DNA from: CAVXHV01 sp963761445
GTDB lineage: Bacteria; Planctomycetota; Planctomycetia; Isosphaerales; Isosphaeraceae
Direction of reading: 5' to 3'
Assembly: GCA_963761445.1 (NCBI GenBank)
Contig: CAVXHV010000001.1
Span: 372,001 to 436,000 of the forward strand
Length of the DNA stretch: 64,000 nucleotides
Shown: one piece after another, positions 52,117 through 60,599 of the stretch
Layout: each line of letters starts with the position of its first letter
Numbering within the stretch: the stretch's first letter is position 1
Notes under the pieces: model-generated
Database searches by the model: none
Seen by the model: the letters and a program-made list of their open reading frames with translations, nothing else
Told to the model about the DNA's origin: nothing
Position numbers and translations under genes: made by a program

Positions 52117-52851
52117 ATGAACCTCTCGGTCCGTGACGCCGCAAGTCTTCTGAAAGTCTCGGAGAAGACGATCTATCGCTGGATCCATCAGCAAGTCGTC
52201 CCGGCATATCGCGTGCAGGAGCAGTACCGCTTCAATCGGGCGGAGCTCTTGGAGTGGGCGACCTCACGCCGGTTGAATGTCTCGAGCGAAATCTTCTTGG
52301 AGCCCGAGGCCGAAGGGCTGTCGATCCCCTCCGTGGTCGCCGCGCTAGAGGCCGGCGGGGTTCACTACCGCGTATCGGGCTCGGACAAGGCGAGCGCCTT
52401 GCGTGAGGTGGTGCAATTGCTCCGCCTGCCGGACGAGGTCGATCGAGAGTTCCTGCTGAGAGTTCTTCTGGCGCGGGAGGCGATTGCGCCGACAGCCATC
52501 GGTGATGGGATTGCCATCCCACACGTCCGCAATCCTGTCGTGCTGCACATTGGTCGCCCGTCCATCACGCTTTGCTTTCTCGATCAGGCCATCGATTACG
52601 GCGCACTGGATTGTAAACCGGTGCATACGTTGTTCACGATCATCAGCCCGACCACACGGGCGCACTTGCACCTGATGTCCAGGTTGGCATTCGTCCTACG
52701 AGACGCCGAGGTTCGTCGTGCGATCGAGCGGCAGGAGTCTCGGCCGCAACTGCTCCGCGAGGTTGTGCGCGCCGAAGAGCAGCTCGCTCCCTCCTATAAT
52801 TCTTGTCCAGCCGCTGTCGAGGTTGGCGCGTCGCGCTCGGGGTCGAGTTGA
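52117..52851 (+). CDS. HTH-PTS EIIA-like regulator, copy 1
   Basis: The first 50 residues are an excisionase/MerR-like helix-turn-helix (LSVRDAASLLKVSEKTIYRW, then IHQQVVPAYRV). Residues about 70-225 are a PTS EIIA type 2 domain (PtsN/fructose-mannitol type) with the phosphorylatable His at residue 136 in AIGDGIAIPHVRNP. No other PTS gene is visible in the window. In the family, EIIA-Ntr-type domains sense phosphotransfer rather than transport sugar. Its paralogue follows 44 bases later. The combination suggests a DNA-binding switch controlled by phosphorylation or protein contact. The start is preceded by a weak GAAGG at about 17 bases. Confidence 0.82.
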   Translation: MNLSVRDAASLLKVSEKTIYRWIHQQVVPAYRVQEQYRFNRAELLEWATSRRLNVSSEIFLEPEAEGLSIPSVVAALEAGGVHYRVSGSDKASALREVVQLLRLPDEVDREFLLRVLLAREAIAPTAIGDGIAIPHVRNPVVLHIGRPSITLCFLDQAIDYGALDCKPVHTLFTIISPTTRAHLHLMSRLAFVLRDAEVRRAIERQESRPQLLREVVRAEEQLAPSYNSCPAAVEVGASRSGSS

Positions 52852-52895
52852 AGGTCCGGCATGGAGCGTCTGCAACGGGGCGAAGGAAAATACCT

Positions 52896-53588
52896 ATGCA
52901 ATTGACAGTTCGGGACGTCAGCAAGTTCCTCCAGGTGTCCGATTCGACGGTGGCCCGCTGGATCAAACAGCGCGGGCTTCCTTCCCATCATGTCGGTGGT
53001 CGATACCACTTCAACCGGGTCGAGCTCTTGGAGTGGGCTACCGCCAACCGGCTCAAGGTCTGCGTGGAGGCGTTCGACCAATTGGCGGCGGAGGACGAGC
53101 CGGGCTCAAGCCTGGTCGAGGCGCTCGAAACCGGCGGGATCTTTTATCACATGAAGGACACGAACAAGGAGCGTACTTTGGGGGCGCTTGTCGACGTGTT
53201 GCCGCTTCCGGCGACGATCGACCGCGAGCTACTGTTGCGGCTCTTCCTGGCCAGAGAAGCGTCGGCAAGCACGGCAATCGGCGACGGCATCGCACTGCCG
53301 CACGTTAGAAACCCGATCGTTCTCCATGTCGCGCGCCCGATGGTCACCGTTTGCTTTCTGGACCATCCCGTCGACTTCGGTGCGCTCGATGGCAAGCCCG
53401 TGCATACTCTCTTCTCTCTCATCTGCCCTACCGTGCGGAGCCATTTGCAGACTCTCTCGCGGCTGTCTTACGCATTGCACGACGCGAAGTTCAAGGAGGT
53501 CGTGATGCGGCAGGGCGAGCGCGACGAGATTCTGCGGGAAGCGCGCCGAGTAGAGGCAACGCTTGCCGCACCGGCCAACCGGGCTTGA
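52896..53588 (+). CDS. HTH-PTS EIIA-like regulator, copy 2
   Basis: The 230-residue protein aligns with copy 1 without gaps through residue 140: MQLTVRDVSKFLQVSDSTVA then RWIKQRGLPSHHVGGRYHFN for the HTH, and AIGDGIALPHVRNP with His136 for EIIA. The tandem pair comes from duplication, and the sequences have diverged in the recognition helix (SEKTIYRW versus SDSTVARW), so they may bind different sites or form a heterodimer. GAAGGA precedes the ATG. The first Hyf-like membrane gene follows 14 bases after the stop, which ties the regulators to that complex. Confidence 0.82.
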   Translation: MQLTVRDVSKFLQVSDSTVARWIKQRGLPSHHVGGRYHFNRVELLEWATANRLKVCVEAFDQLAAEDEPGSSLVEALETGGIFYHMKDTNKERTLGALVDVLPLPATIDRELLLRLFLAREASASTAIGDGIALPHVRNPIVLHVARPMVTVCFLDHPVDFGALDGKPVHTLFSLICPTVRSHLQTLSRLSYALHDAKFKEVVMRQGERDEILREARRVEATLAAPANRA

Positions 53589-53602
53589 GGGTGAACCAGT
53601 CG

Positions 53603-55602
53603 ATGGACGTCTGGGACGAAAGCGATCGAGCGGAAGATTCCACGCCGAATGAGGGCTACCATGGCCTATTTGCGACGATCATCGGGGCGGGCGTCGTTGT
53701 CGGTTGCTGTTTGCTAGCGCTCTATCCGACACTCGAAGTCCTGTGCGGAGGTCGACCCTTGTCGGTGCGTCTTCCGTGGGACGCCCCCCACGGGGCTTTC
53801 CGCATTGGTTTGGACAGCCTTAGCGCATTCTTCCTGCTACCGGTCCTGGTTCTTTCCGCGCTTGCCGCGGTGTACGGCGGCAACTATCTCCTCGCCTATC
53901 GCGGCAAGAAATCTCTTGGTGCTTCCTGGTTGTTCTTCGCCACGTTTGTTGCCGGAATGATCATGGTCTTGATCGCCCGGACCGCGCTTCTGTTCCTGGT
54001 GTCGTGGGAGGCGATGTCGCTCTCCGCGTATTTCTTGGTCACGTTTGAACACGAGAAGGAAGACGTACGGCGGGCAGGTTGGATCTATCTGGTCGCGACT
54101 CACATCGGGGTTGCTTTCCTGTTTGCAACTTTCTTGCTGCTGGGACGCCACGCAGGGCGCCTGGATTTTGACGCTTTCTCGAGGATCCCAGCGATGGAAG
54201 CCGGTCCGGCTGGGGTGATCTTCGTCTTGGCGTTAATCGGATTCGGTGCGAAAGCGGGCTTTGTTCCGTTCCACGTCTGGCTTCCGGAAGCCCACCCGGC
54301 CGCTCCGTCGCACGTCTCGGCCTTGATGTCGGGCGTGATGATAAAGATCGGAATTTACGGGCTACTGCGAGTCGTGTCCTTCATCGGCCCACCGGCCCCG
54401 TGGTGGGGTTTGACCCTCGGCGCCGTGGGCCTGCTCACGGCCTTGTTCGGAATCTCGCTCGCCGTCTATCAACGAGATCTGAAGCGGGTGCTCGCCTACT
54501 CCAGCATCGAGAACATGGGGCTGATCGGTCTGGCCCTGGGCGTGGGGCTCTTTGGGTCGGCCAGCAGCCTACCCGTCGTCGCCGCGCTGGGTACAGCCGC
54601 CGCGCTCCTTCACATCTGGAACCACGCGGCGATGAAAGGTCTGATGTTCTTCGCCGCCGGAAGCGTGCTACATGGGACGGGCACGAAGGATCTGGAAAAG
54701 CTCGGCGGAGTTGCCAAGCGAATGCCATGGACCGGGGTTGCCATGATCTTCGGGGCGGTTGCGATTTCCGCACTGCCGCCTCTGAATGGCTTCGTGAGTA
54801 AGTGGCTGCTCTACCTGAGCCTGATGAAGTACGGCTTGGCTACGAGTGGCGGCCGCGGCCTGACGGCCCTTTTGGCCGTCGGCATTCTCGCCCTGGTCGG
54901 TGGCTTGGCGGTGATCGCGTTCGTACGTCTGACGGGAATCGCACTCTTGGGTTCGCCCAGAAGCGAAGCCGCGGGCCACGCGCACGAATCCTCGCCCTGG
55001 ATGCTCGCGCCGATGGCGTGCTTGACTCTGCTTTGCGGCGCTGCCGCAGTCCTTCCTCAACAGGTCGTTCGCCTCCTCCCAGGCGTCTTGGACCAAGTCC
55101 CCGGCAGAGGTGCTGGTGATCCGATCGTGAGTCTGGAGGCAACGGAGGCCGCGCTGTCAACTCTTGGCATTATTGATGCCTCGACCATGATCGCGCTGGC
55201 GCAACCGCAATTGTTATCGTCGCGTTGCTTCGGAAGGGGGCGAAGGCCCAAGGTCCGACCTGGGGCTGTGGGTACCTCGCGCCGACGGAACGGATGCAAT
55301 ACACCGGGGCGTCGTTCGCGGAGATGATGGCCGAGCATTTGCTGCCCCGCGTCCTCAGACCTCGGACGACGCGGCGGTCTCCTCGCGGGCTCTTTCCTTC
55401 CGCAAGTGAGTTTGCTCTGGAGCGCCCTGATCCGGTCAGCGACAAGGTCTACTATCCGTTCTTCCGCCGCTGGGCGGAGCGTTTTTCTCGGCTTCGCATT
55501 CTCCAACAGGGAAAGGTCAACGTTTATCTGGTATACATCGTGCTCATGGTTGTGCTAACCCTGGCGTGGATCTCCGTCCGGGGGTATTGGAGTGCGACAT
55601 GA
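53603..55602 (+). CDS. HyfB/NuoL-M-like membrane subunit 1 (frameshifted near 55.2 kb)
   Basis: A proton-translocating antiporter-like subunit with about 14-16 helices. Family landmarks are FLVSWEAMSLSAYFLVTFEH, FVPFHVWLPEAHPAAPSHVS, DLKRVLAYSSIENMGLIGLA, HIWNHAAMKGLMFFAAGSVL and ALPPLNGFVSKWLLYLSL. The GluGlu and Lys residues used for proton transfer in this family (WEAMS, LKRVLAYSSIEN) are present. After IIDASTMIALA the conserved reading continues in another frame (VIVALLRKGAKAQGPTWGCG to the end at 55602), so a base is lost near 55198. Corrected length is about 666 residues. It shares with HyfB a long C-terminal tail with TWGCGY and RMQYT. Start ATG with GAGGGTGA upstream. Confidence 0.83.
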
Positions 55603-57578
55603 GCGAATGGCTGGTTGTGTGGGGAATGATCGTCGCCGCCTTGAGCGGTCTACCGGGGCTTTTCCTGGGGCGGAACTCGATGCGCGGACAGTGGGTCAGC
55701 ACCCTGCTCGCGGTCCTGGCGGCAGGCCTGGGTCTGGGGGGCGTCGTTTGGTTCTGGACGTCCGGAGACAGTCACCCAATCGTGATGCCGTGGGCGATCC
55801 CCGGCGGGGAGTTCAACGTAGCCTTGGACGGTTTGTCGGCCTTCTTTCTTGTTCCGGTCTTTCTGGTCTCGCTTTTGGCAGACATCTACGGGCTGGGTTA
55901 CTGGAGGCAGACCGAGCACCCGCAGAACGGCCGGCGGCTGCGGCTCTTCTACGGGACGCTGACGGCCGGTATGGCACTGCAAGTGATCGCACGCAACGGC
56001 ATACTTTTCCTGTTCGGCTGGGAGATTATGGGCCTTTCGACCTTCTTTCTGATCATGACGGAAGGCCAGGACAAAGACGTGCAGGAAGCCGGTTGGATCT
56101 ACCTGGTCGTGACGCATACGGCAACACTCTGTCTCTTCGCGGTTTTCGCGCTGCTGCGCGCTGGCAGCGGCTCGTTCTTGCTCGCTCCGCTTGAGGAGGG
56201 TGCCCTGGCGCCGGGAGTCGCGACGGTGATTTTCGTCTTGTCGCTCGTCGGTTTCGGCTCGAAAGCCGGCATCATGCCCTTGCACATTTGGCTGCCCAGC
56301 GCGCATGCCGTCGCACCCAGCCATGTGTCTGCGATCATGTCAGGGGTCAACATCAAAGTCGCCATGTACGGCCTCATCCGTGTAACGTCCCTGATGCCGG
56401 CTCCGCCGCTGGCCTGGGGTGCCATCGTCCTGGCACTGGGCGTGGTGTCAGGGGTCCTTGGAGTGGCGTTTGCCATCGGTCAACACGATCTGAAGCGGCT
56501 GCTGGCTTACCATAGCATCGAGAACATCGGCATCATCGTGATTGGCCTGGGCCTGGCGCTCCTCGGCCGTTCGTTCGGTCGCGACGATTGGGTGATCCTC
56601 GGTCTGGGTGGCTGTTTGTTACACGTCTGGAATCACGGCCTGTTCAAAGCCCTGTTGTTCTTGAGTGCCGGCTCTGTCATCCACGCCGTGCACACTCGCG
56701 AAATCGACCACTTGGGCGGCCTGGCGAAGTCGATGCCGTGGACTTCTCTCTGCTTCGTGGTCGGGTCGGTCGCGATCTGCGGCTTGCCGCCGCTGAATGG
56801 ATTTGTCAGCGAGTTTCTCATCTACATCGGCCTGTTCCGCTCGCTCGCAAACGGCGAGGGACCGACCTTCGCCGGTGCAGCCTTTGCCGCACCGGCGTTA
56901 GCCTTGATCGGCGCTCTGGCGCGTAGCATGCTTCGTGAAGGTCTACGGAGCTATCTTCCTGGGCACCTCGCGGTCGGAACACGCTCGGCATGCACACGAA
57001 TCTCCGCTGAGTATGCTCGGGCCCATGAGCGTCCTGGTTGCATGCTGCTTCTTGATCGGACTGGCCCCGCTCCTCTTTGCGCCGATCCTGGCCAAAGGCA
57101 TCTCGGCCTGGGCACGAAACCTGAGCGACCCGGGCTCGCGCCTCGTCTCGCTGGCCCCGTTGAACTGGATAACGACGATGGGCCTGCTCCTGGTCGCGGG
57201 CCTGCTGCTGGCGAGCTCATTGCTGCGGTTCCAGGTCGGCCGCGCCCGAGCAGCGCGCGGCGCCACCTGGGGTTGCGGTTACCTGCGCCTTCCCCGCGAA
57301 TGCAATACACGTCGTCCTCGTTTGCACAGATGCTGGTCGGGATGTTCGCCTGGGTGCTTCGACCGCGGACGCACCGACCAACAGAGCTACCCATGTTTCC
57401 GCGTCAGGCTGATTTCCATAGCGAGGTGCTGGACCCAGTGCTCGACGAGGCCGTGCTTCCGTCCTTCCATTTCAGCGCATGGCTTTTCTCCGGGTTCCGA
57501 GTGTTTCAGCGGGGAAACATTCAGGCTTATCTGCTTTATATTTTCCTCGTCCTGATCATCTTGCTGCTTTGGCGTTAG
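55599..57578 (+). CDS. HyfB/NuoL-M-like membrane subunit 2 (two compensating frameshifts)
   Basis: A second antiporter-like subunit, overlapping the previous stop by four bases (ATGA). Landmarks are FLFGWEIMGLSTFFLIMTEG, IMPLHIWLPSAHAVAPSHVS, DLKRLLAYHSIENIGIIVIG, HVWNHGLFKALLFLSAGSVI and GLPPLNGFVSEFLIYIGLFR. The reading shifts near 56918 to a frame giving CFVKVYGAIFLGTSRSEHAR and a membrane helix (SVLVACCFLIGLAPLLFAPI). It returns near 57285 for SPRMQYTSSSFAQMLVGMFA to the end. Length is about 659 residues. The duplication of HyfB-like subunits in one operon gives the complex an extra proton or cation channel compared with hydrogenase-4. Confidence 0.83.
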   Translation: MSEWLVVWGMIVAALSGLPGLFLGRNSMRGQWVSTLLAVLAAGLGLGGVVWFWTSGDSHPIVMPWAIPGGEFNVALDGLSAFFLVPVFLVSLLADIYGLGYWRQTEHPQNGRRLRLFYGTLTAGMALQVIARNGILFLFGWEIMGLSTFFLIMTEGQDKDVQEAGWIYLVVTHTATLCLFAVFALLRAGSGSFLLAPLEEGALAPGVATVIFVLSLVGFGSKAGIMPLHIWLPSAHAVAPSHVSAIMSGVNIKVAMYGLIRVTSLMPAPPLAWGAIVLALGVVSGVLGVAFAIGQHDLKRLLAYHSIENIGIIVIGLGLALLGRSFGRDDWVILGLGGCLLHVWNHGLFKALLFLSAGSVIHAVHTREIDHLGGLAKSMPWTSLCFVVGSVAICGLPPLNGFVSEFLIYIGLFRSLANGEGPTFAGAAFAAPALALIGALARSMLREGLRSYLPGHLAVGTRSACTRISAEYARAHERPGCMLLLDRTGPAPLCADPGQRHLGLGTKPERPGLAPRLAGPVELDNDDGPAPGRGPAAGELIAAVPGRPRPSSARRHLGLRLPAPSPRMQYTSSSFAQMLVGMFAWVLRPRTHRPTELPMFPRQADFHSEVLDPVLDEAVLPSFHFSAWLFSGFRVFQRGNIQAYLLYIFLVLIILLLWR

Positions 57579-57588
57579 AAGGAACGCG

Positions 57589-58506
57589 ATGGGAACGATC
57601 ATTCATAACGCGATCCAGGTCCTCCTGGCACTCGGCTTCTCGCCGCTCTTGCTGGGGGTCATTGCCAAGACCAAGGCGCTGTTTGCCGGCCGGGTCGGGC
57701 CGCCGGTCTTGCAGCCCTACTACGACCTGATGAGGCTGTACCGGAAAAGCTCGGTCATCAGCACGACGACGACCTGGGTGTTCCTGGCCGGGCCGGTGGT
57801 GAGCCTGGTCACGGCGGGAATCGCGGTGCTGTTCATTCCACTGACGAACTCGATTGCGCCGATCTCGTTTACGGGCGACTTGATACTGTTAGCGTATCTC
57901 CTCGGATTGGGACGATTCTTCACCGCCTTGGCAGCCCTGGACACGGGTTCGGCGTTCGAGGGCATGGGCGCTGCACGCGAGGTCACCTTCGCCTGCCTGG
58001 CGGAGCCGGCGTTCTTCCTGGGACTGCTCGTTCTCGCCAAACTTTCCGGGTCACTTCGCCTGGCCGACATGTTAGGCACATCGATCGCGGAACACTGGCC
58101 GACGGCAGGGGCTTCGCTCTGCCTGGTCCTGCTGAGCTGGTTCATCGTCCTGCTCGTGGAAAACTGTCGGATCCCCTTCGATGATCCCAACACGCATCTT
58201 GAGCTCACGATGATCCACGAGGTGATGGTGCTTGATCACAGTGGTCCAGCCTTGGGGATGATTCTATACGGGGCTTCGCTCAAGTTGTTCGTCTTCGGTG
58301 CGCTCTTCGTCCGCCTGGCATTCCCTCTCGCAACAGGTTCCGCCTGGCTCGACTGGCCCATTTTCGCCGGAGAAATGCTCGTAGTGTCGGCGACTGTCGG
58401 CGTCGTGGAATCGACGATAGCACGCCTGCGCATGACGCACGTCCCGGTTCTCCTCCTCGCAGCCTGCTTGTTGTCGGCCTTTGGGATCATCCTACTGGTG
58501 AGGTGA
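57589..58506 (+). CDS. HyfC/NuoH-like membrane subunit
   Basis: The 305-residue protein has about eight helices and the NuoH/HyfC signatures KTKALFAGRVGPPVLQPYYD, AFEGMGAAREVTFACLAEPA and ENCRIPFDDPNTHLELTMIH. These line the quinone/coupling cavity in complex I and bind the peripheral arm. The frame is intact and the spacing to the previous gene is 10 bases, with AGAAGGA as ribosome binding site. It would form the junction between the membrane arm and the soluble subunits encoded downstream. Confidence 0.9.
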   Translation: MGTIIHNAIQVLLALGFSPLLLGVIAKTKALFAGRVGPPVLQPYYDLMRLYRKSSVISTTTTWVFLAGPVVSLVTAGIAVLFIPLTNSIAPISFTGDLILLAYLLGLGRFFTALAALDTGSAFEGMGAAREVTFACLAEPAFFLGLLVLAKLSGSLRLADMLGTSIAEHWPTAGASLCLVLLSWFIVLLVENCRIPFDDPNTHLELTMIHEVMVLDHSGPALGMILYGASLKLFVFGALFVRLAFPLATGSAWLDWPIFAGEMLVVSATVGVVESTIARLRMTHVPVLLLAACLLSAFGIILLVR

Positions 58507-58510
58507 ACCG

Positions 58511-59152
58511 ATGCACCAACTCGTCGATCCGCTGTTGATCCTGGCGCTGGCGCTGAATTTCGTAGCCCTTGGCGTCAGCCGGATTCGTGGCGTCATCAGT
58601 GCGGTTGCGCTGCAGGGGATTCTGCTGGGGATTCTGGCCGAGCTGGTTCACCCGGATATCGGGATCCGCGCAATTGGGTTGGTCGTTGTGACGATCGGCT
58701 TGAAGGGTTTTGTCATCCCGAGGTTCCTGGTCCACGCCATGCGCGAGGCCGACATCCAGCATGAAGTCAGGCCGGTCGTGAACTTCATGTCCTCGCTCAC
58801 GCTGGGGGCACTCGGCACCGGGCTGGCGATGGTGTTCGCGCAAACGCTTCCGCTGGCCGATGAGCACAAGCACTCGCTGCTGGTACCGGCGTCGCTCTCG
58901 ACGGTATGGACTGGCTTCCTCCTGCTGACAACGCGCAAGAAGGCGATCACACAGGTGCTCGGCTATTTGCTGCTGGAGAACGGGATATTCCTGTTTGGAC
59001 TGTTGTTGCTCGAGGCGATGCCGTTCCTTGTCGAGGTGGGCTTGCTACTCGACCTGTTCACCGGTGTGTTCGTGATGGGAATCGTCATCCACCACATCAG
59101 CCGCGAGTTCACGTCGATGAGCACCGAGTATCTTTCTGAGCTGAAGGAATAG
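58511..59152 (+). CDS. HyfE-like membrane subunit
   Basis: The 213-residue product has about six helices and matches HyfE, a subunit with a NuoK-like second half (GYLLLENGIFLFGLLLLEAM, with the membrane glutamate LEN). It starts four bases after the HyfC stop. In hydrogenase-4, HyfE lies between the HyfC and antiporter-like subunits. The frame is intact, and the C-terminus ends in HHISREFTSMSTEYLSELKE. Confidence 0.85.
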   Translation: MHQLVDPLLILALALNFVALGVSRIRGVISAVALQGILLGILAELVHPDIGIRAIGLVVVTIGLKGFVIPRFLVHAMREADIQHEVRPVVNFMSSLTLGALGTGLAMVFAQTLPLADEHKHSLLVPASLSTVWTGFLLLTTRKKAITQVLGYLLLENGIFLFGLLLLEAMPFLVEVGLLLDLFTGVFVMGIVIHHISREFTSMSTEYLSELKE

Positions 59153-60599
59153 ATGATGAGCTATGTGTTGATTGTTTTCCCTCTCTTGCTGGCGGCGGTG
59201 ACGTTCGCGCTACCTTCCAGTCGCGGGCGGGCCTGGCTGCTGCCGTCCGGGGCGCTGTGCACCTTGTGCTTGTTTTCTCGGCTATCTTCCAGCCCAGAAA
59301 CAGCCCACCGATCGCCGGGTTGGGCGGTTGGCTGCTGCTCGATCCGCTCGGAAAACTCATTCTCGGCTTCCTGAGCGTTCTCTTTTTTCTCTGTTCCCTC
59401 TACGCGCCGGGCTATCTGGCCCTCCGCGCTGACCGACCCAACCGCGTCTTCTGCGCGAACTTTTTCGTGGTGCAGGCGATGATGACGCTCGTGGCGTTAT
59501 CTCACCACCTTGGCCTGATGTGGGTGGCGATGGAAGCGACGACGCTCGTCACGGCCCCGCTCTTATATTTCAACCACAACGCCCGTTCCCTGGAGGCGAC
59601 CTGGAAATACCTTCTCATTGGCTCGGTGGGAATTGCCCTGGCGCTCTTAGGCTCGTTCTTCCTCGCGTACGCATCGCTGAAGTCCGGCCTGGAATCAACG
59701 CTGCTCTTCGACCAGCTTGTGAAGGATGCTCCTCTGCTTTCACCCCCATGGCTACATGCGGCGTTCGTGCTGCTCTTCATCGGCTACGGGACCAAGATGG
59801 GCCTGGCGCCGATGCATACCTGGAAACCCGACGCTTACGGCGAGGCGCCTGGAATCGTGGGCACGGTTCTGGCGGGGGGCGTCACAAGCTGTGCCTTCCT
59901 GGCGATCTTGCGGGTTTATCAGATCTGCCGCGCCGGGGCGGACTCCGAGTTTGCCGGCGAGCTCATGGTGTTCATGGGCTTGCTGTCCATGGCTATCGCC
60001 GCCGTCTTCATGGTTCGGCAGCGCGACTTCAAGCGTATGCTCGCATATTCCAGCGTCGAGCACATGGGCATTCTTGTACTAGGGATCGGAATCGGCGGGC
60101 TGGCCGTGTACGGAGCGCTGTTGCATCTCATCAACAACGGGCTCACGAAAGGAGTGCTGTTCCTGTCGGCGGGCAATATCCATCGAGCCTATGGGAGCAA
60201 GCTCACGGACAACGTGCGGGGAGCCATTGTGCGCGTACCCCTCTCCGCGTCGCTCTTCCTCGCAGGCTTCCTCGCCGTCACGGGCTCCCCCCCTTCGGCC
60301 CATTCGTGAGCGAGTTCACCATCGTGAACGCCGCGGTCAGTAGCGGACAATACTGGGCCGGCGGGCTCTTCCTGTTCCTGCTCGGAGTCGTGTTTATCGG
60401 GATGGGCGTGACGGTCCTGGCGGTGGTCCAGGGTAAGCCTCCGGAGCAGCAAGAGCCCGGCCGATTCCAGGACAGCATAAGCACCGGCGGTCCGATCGTC
60501 CTGTTCATGGCGCTGGTGGTCCTTCTTGGTCTCTATGTCCCGCCTGGTCTGGATGCGCTCATACGCGAGGCTGCGGTATCGTTGGATGTAAAAAAATGA
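59153..60599 (+). CDS. HyfF/NuoN-like membrane subunit (two frameshifts)
   Basis: A third antiporter-like subunit of about 482 residues when joined. The first frame (MMSYVLIVFPLLLAAVTFAL to about 59262) passes to a second (AIFQPRNSPPIAGLGGWLLL to AVTGSPP). It then moves to a third near 60288, where a run of C bases occurs, giving FGPFVSEFTIVNAAVSSGQY to the end. Landmarks are YGTKMGLAPMHTWKPDAYGE, DFKRMLAYSSVEHMGILVLG and HLINNGLTKGVLFLSAGNIH. This is the HyfF type. The stop overlaps the next start by four bases. The C-run strongly suggests a homopolymer length error. Confidence 0.83.

Noticed and set aside
56918..57285. Programmed frameshifting as an explanation for the frame changes in the second HyfB gene
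   Set aside because: Two changes in opposite directions within about 370 bases, no slippery heptamer seen, and many similar breaks in unrelated genes all point to base errors.
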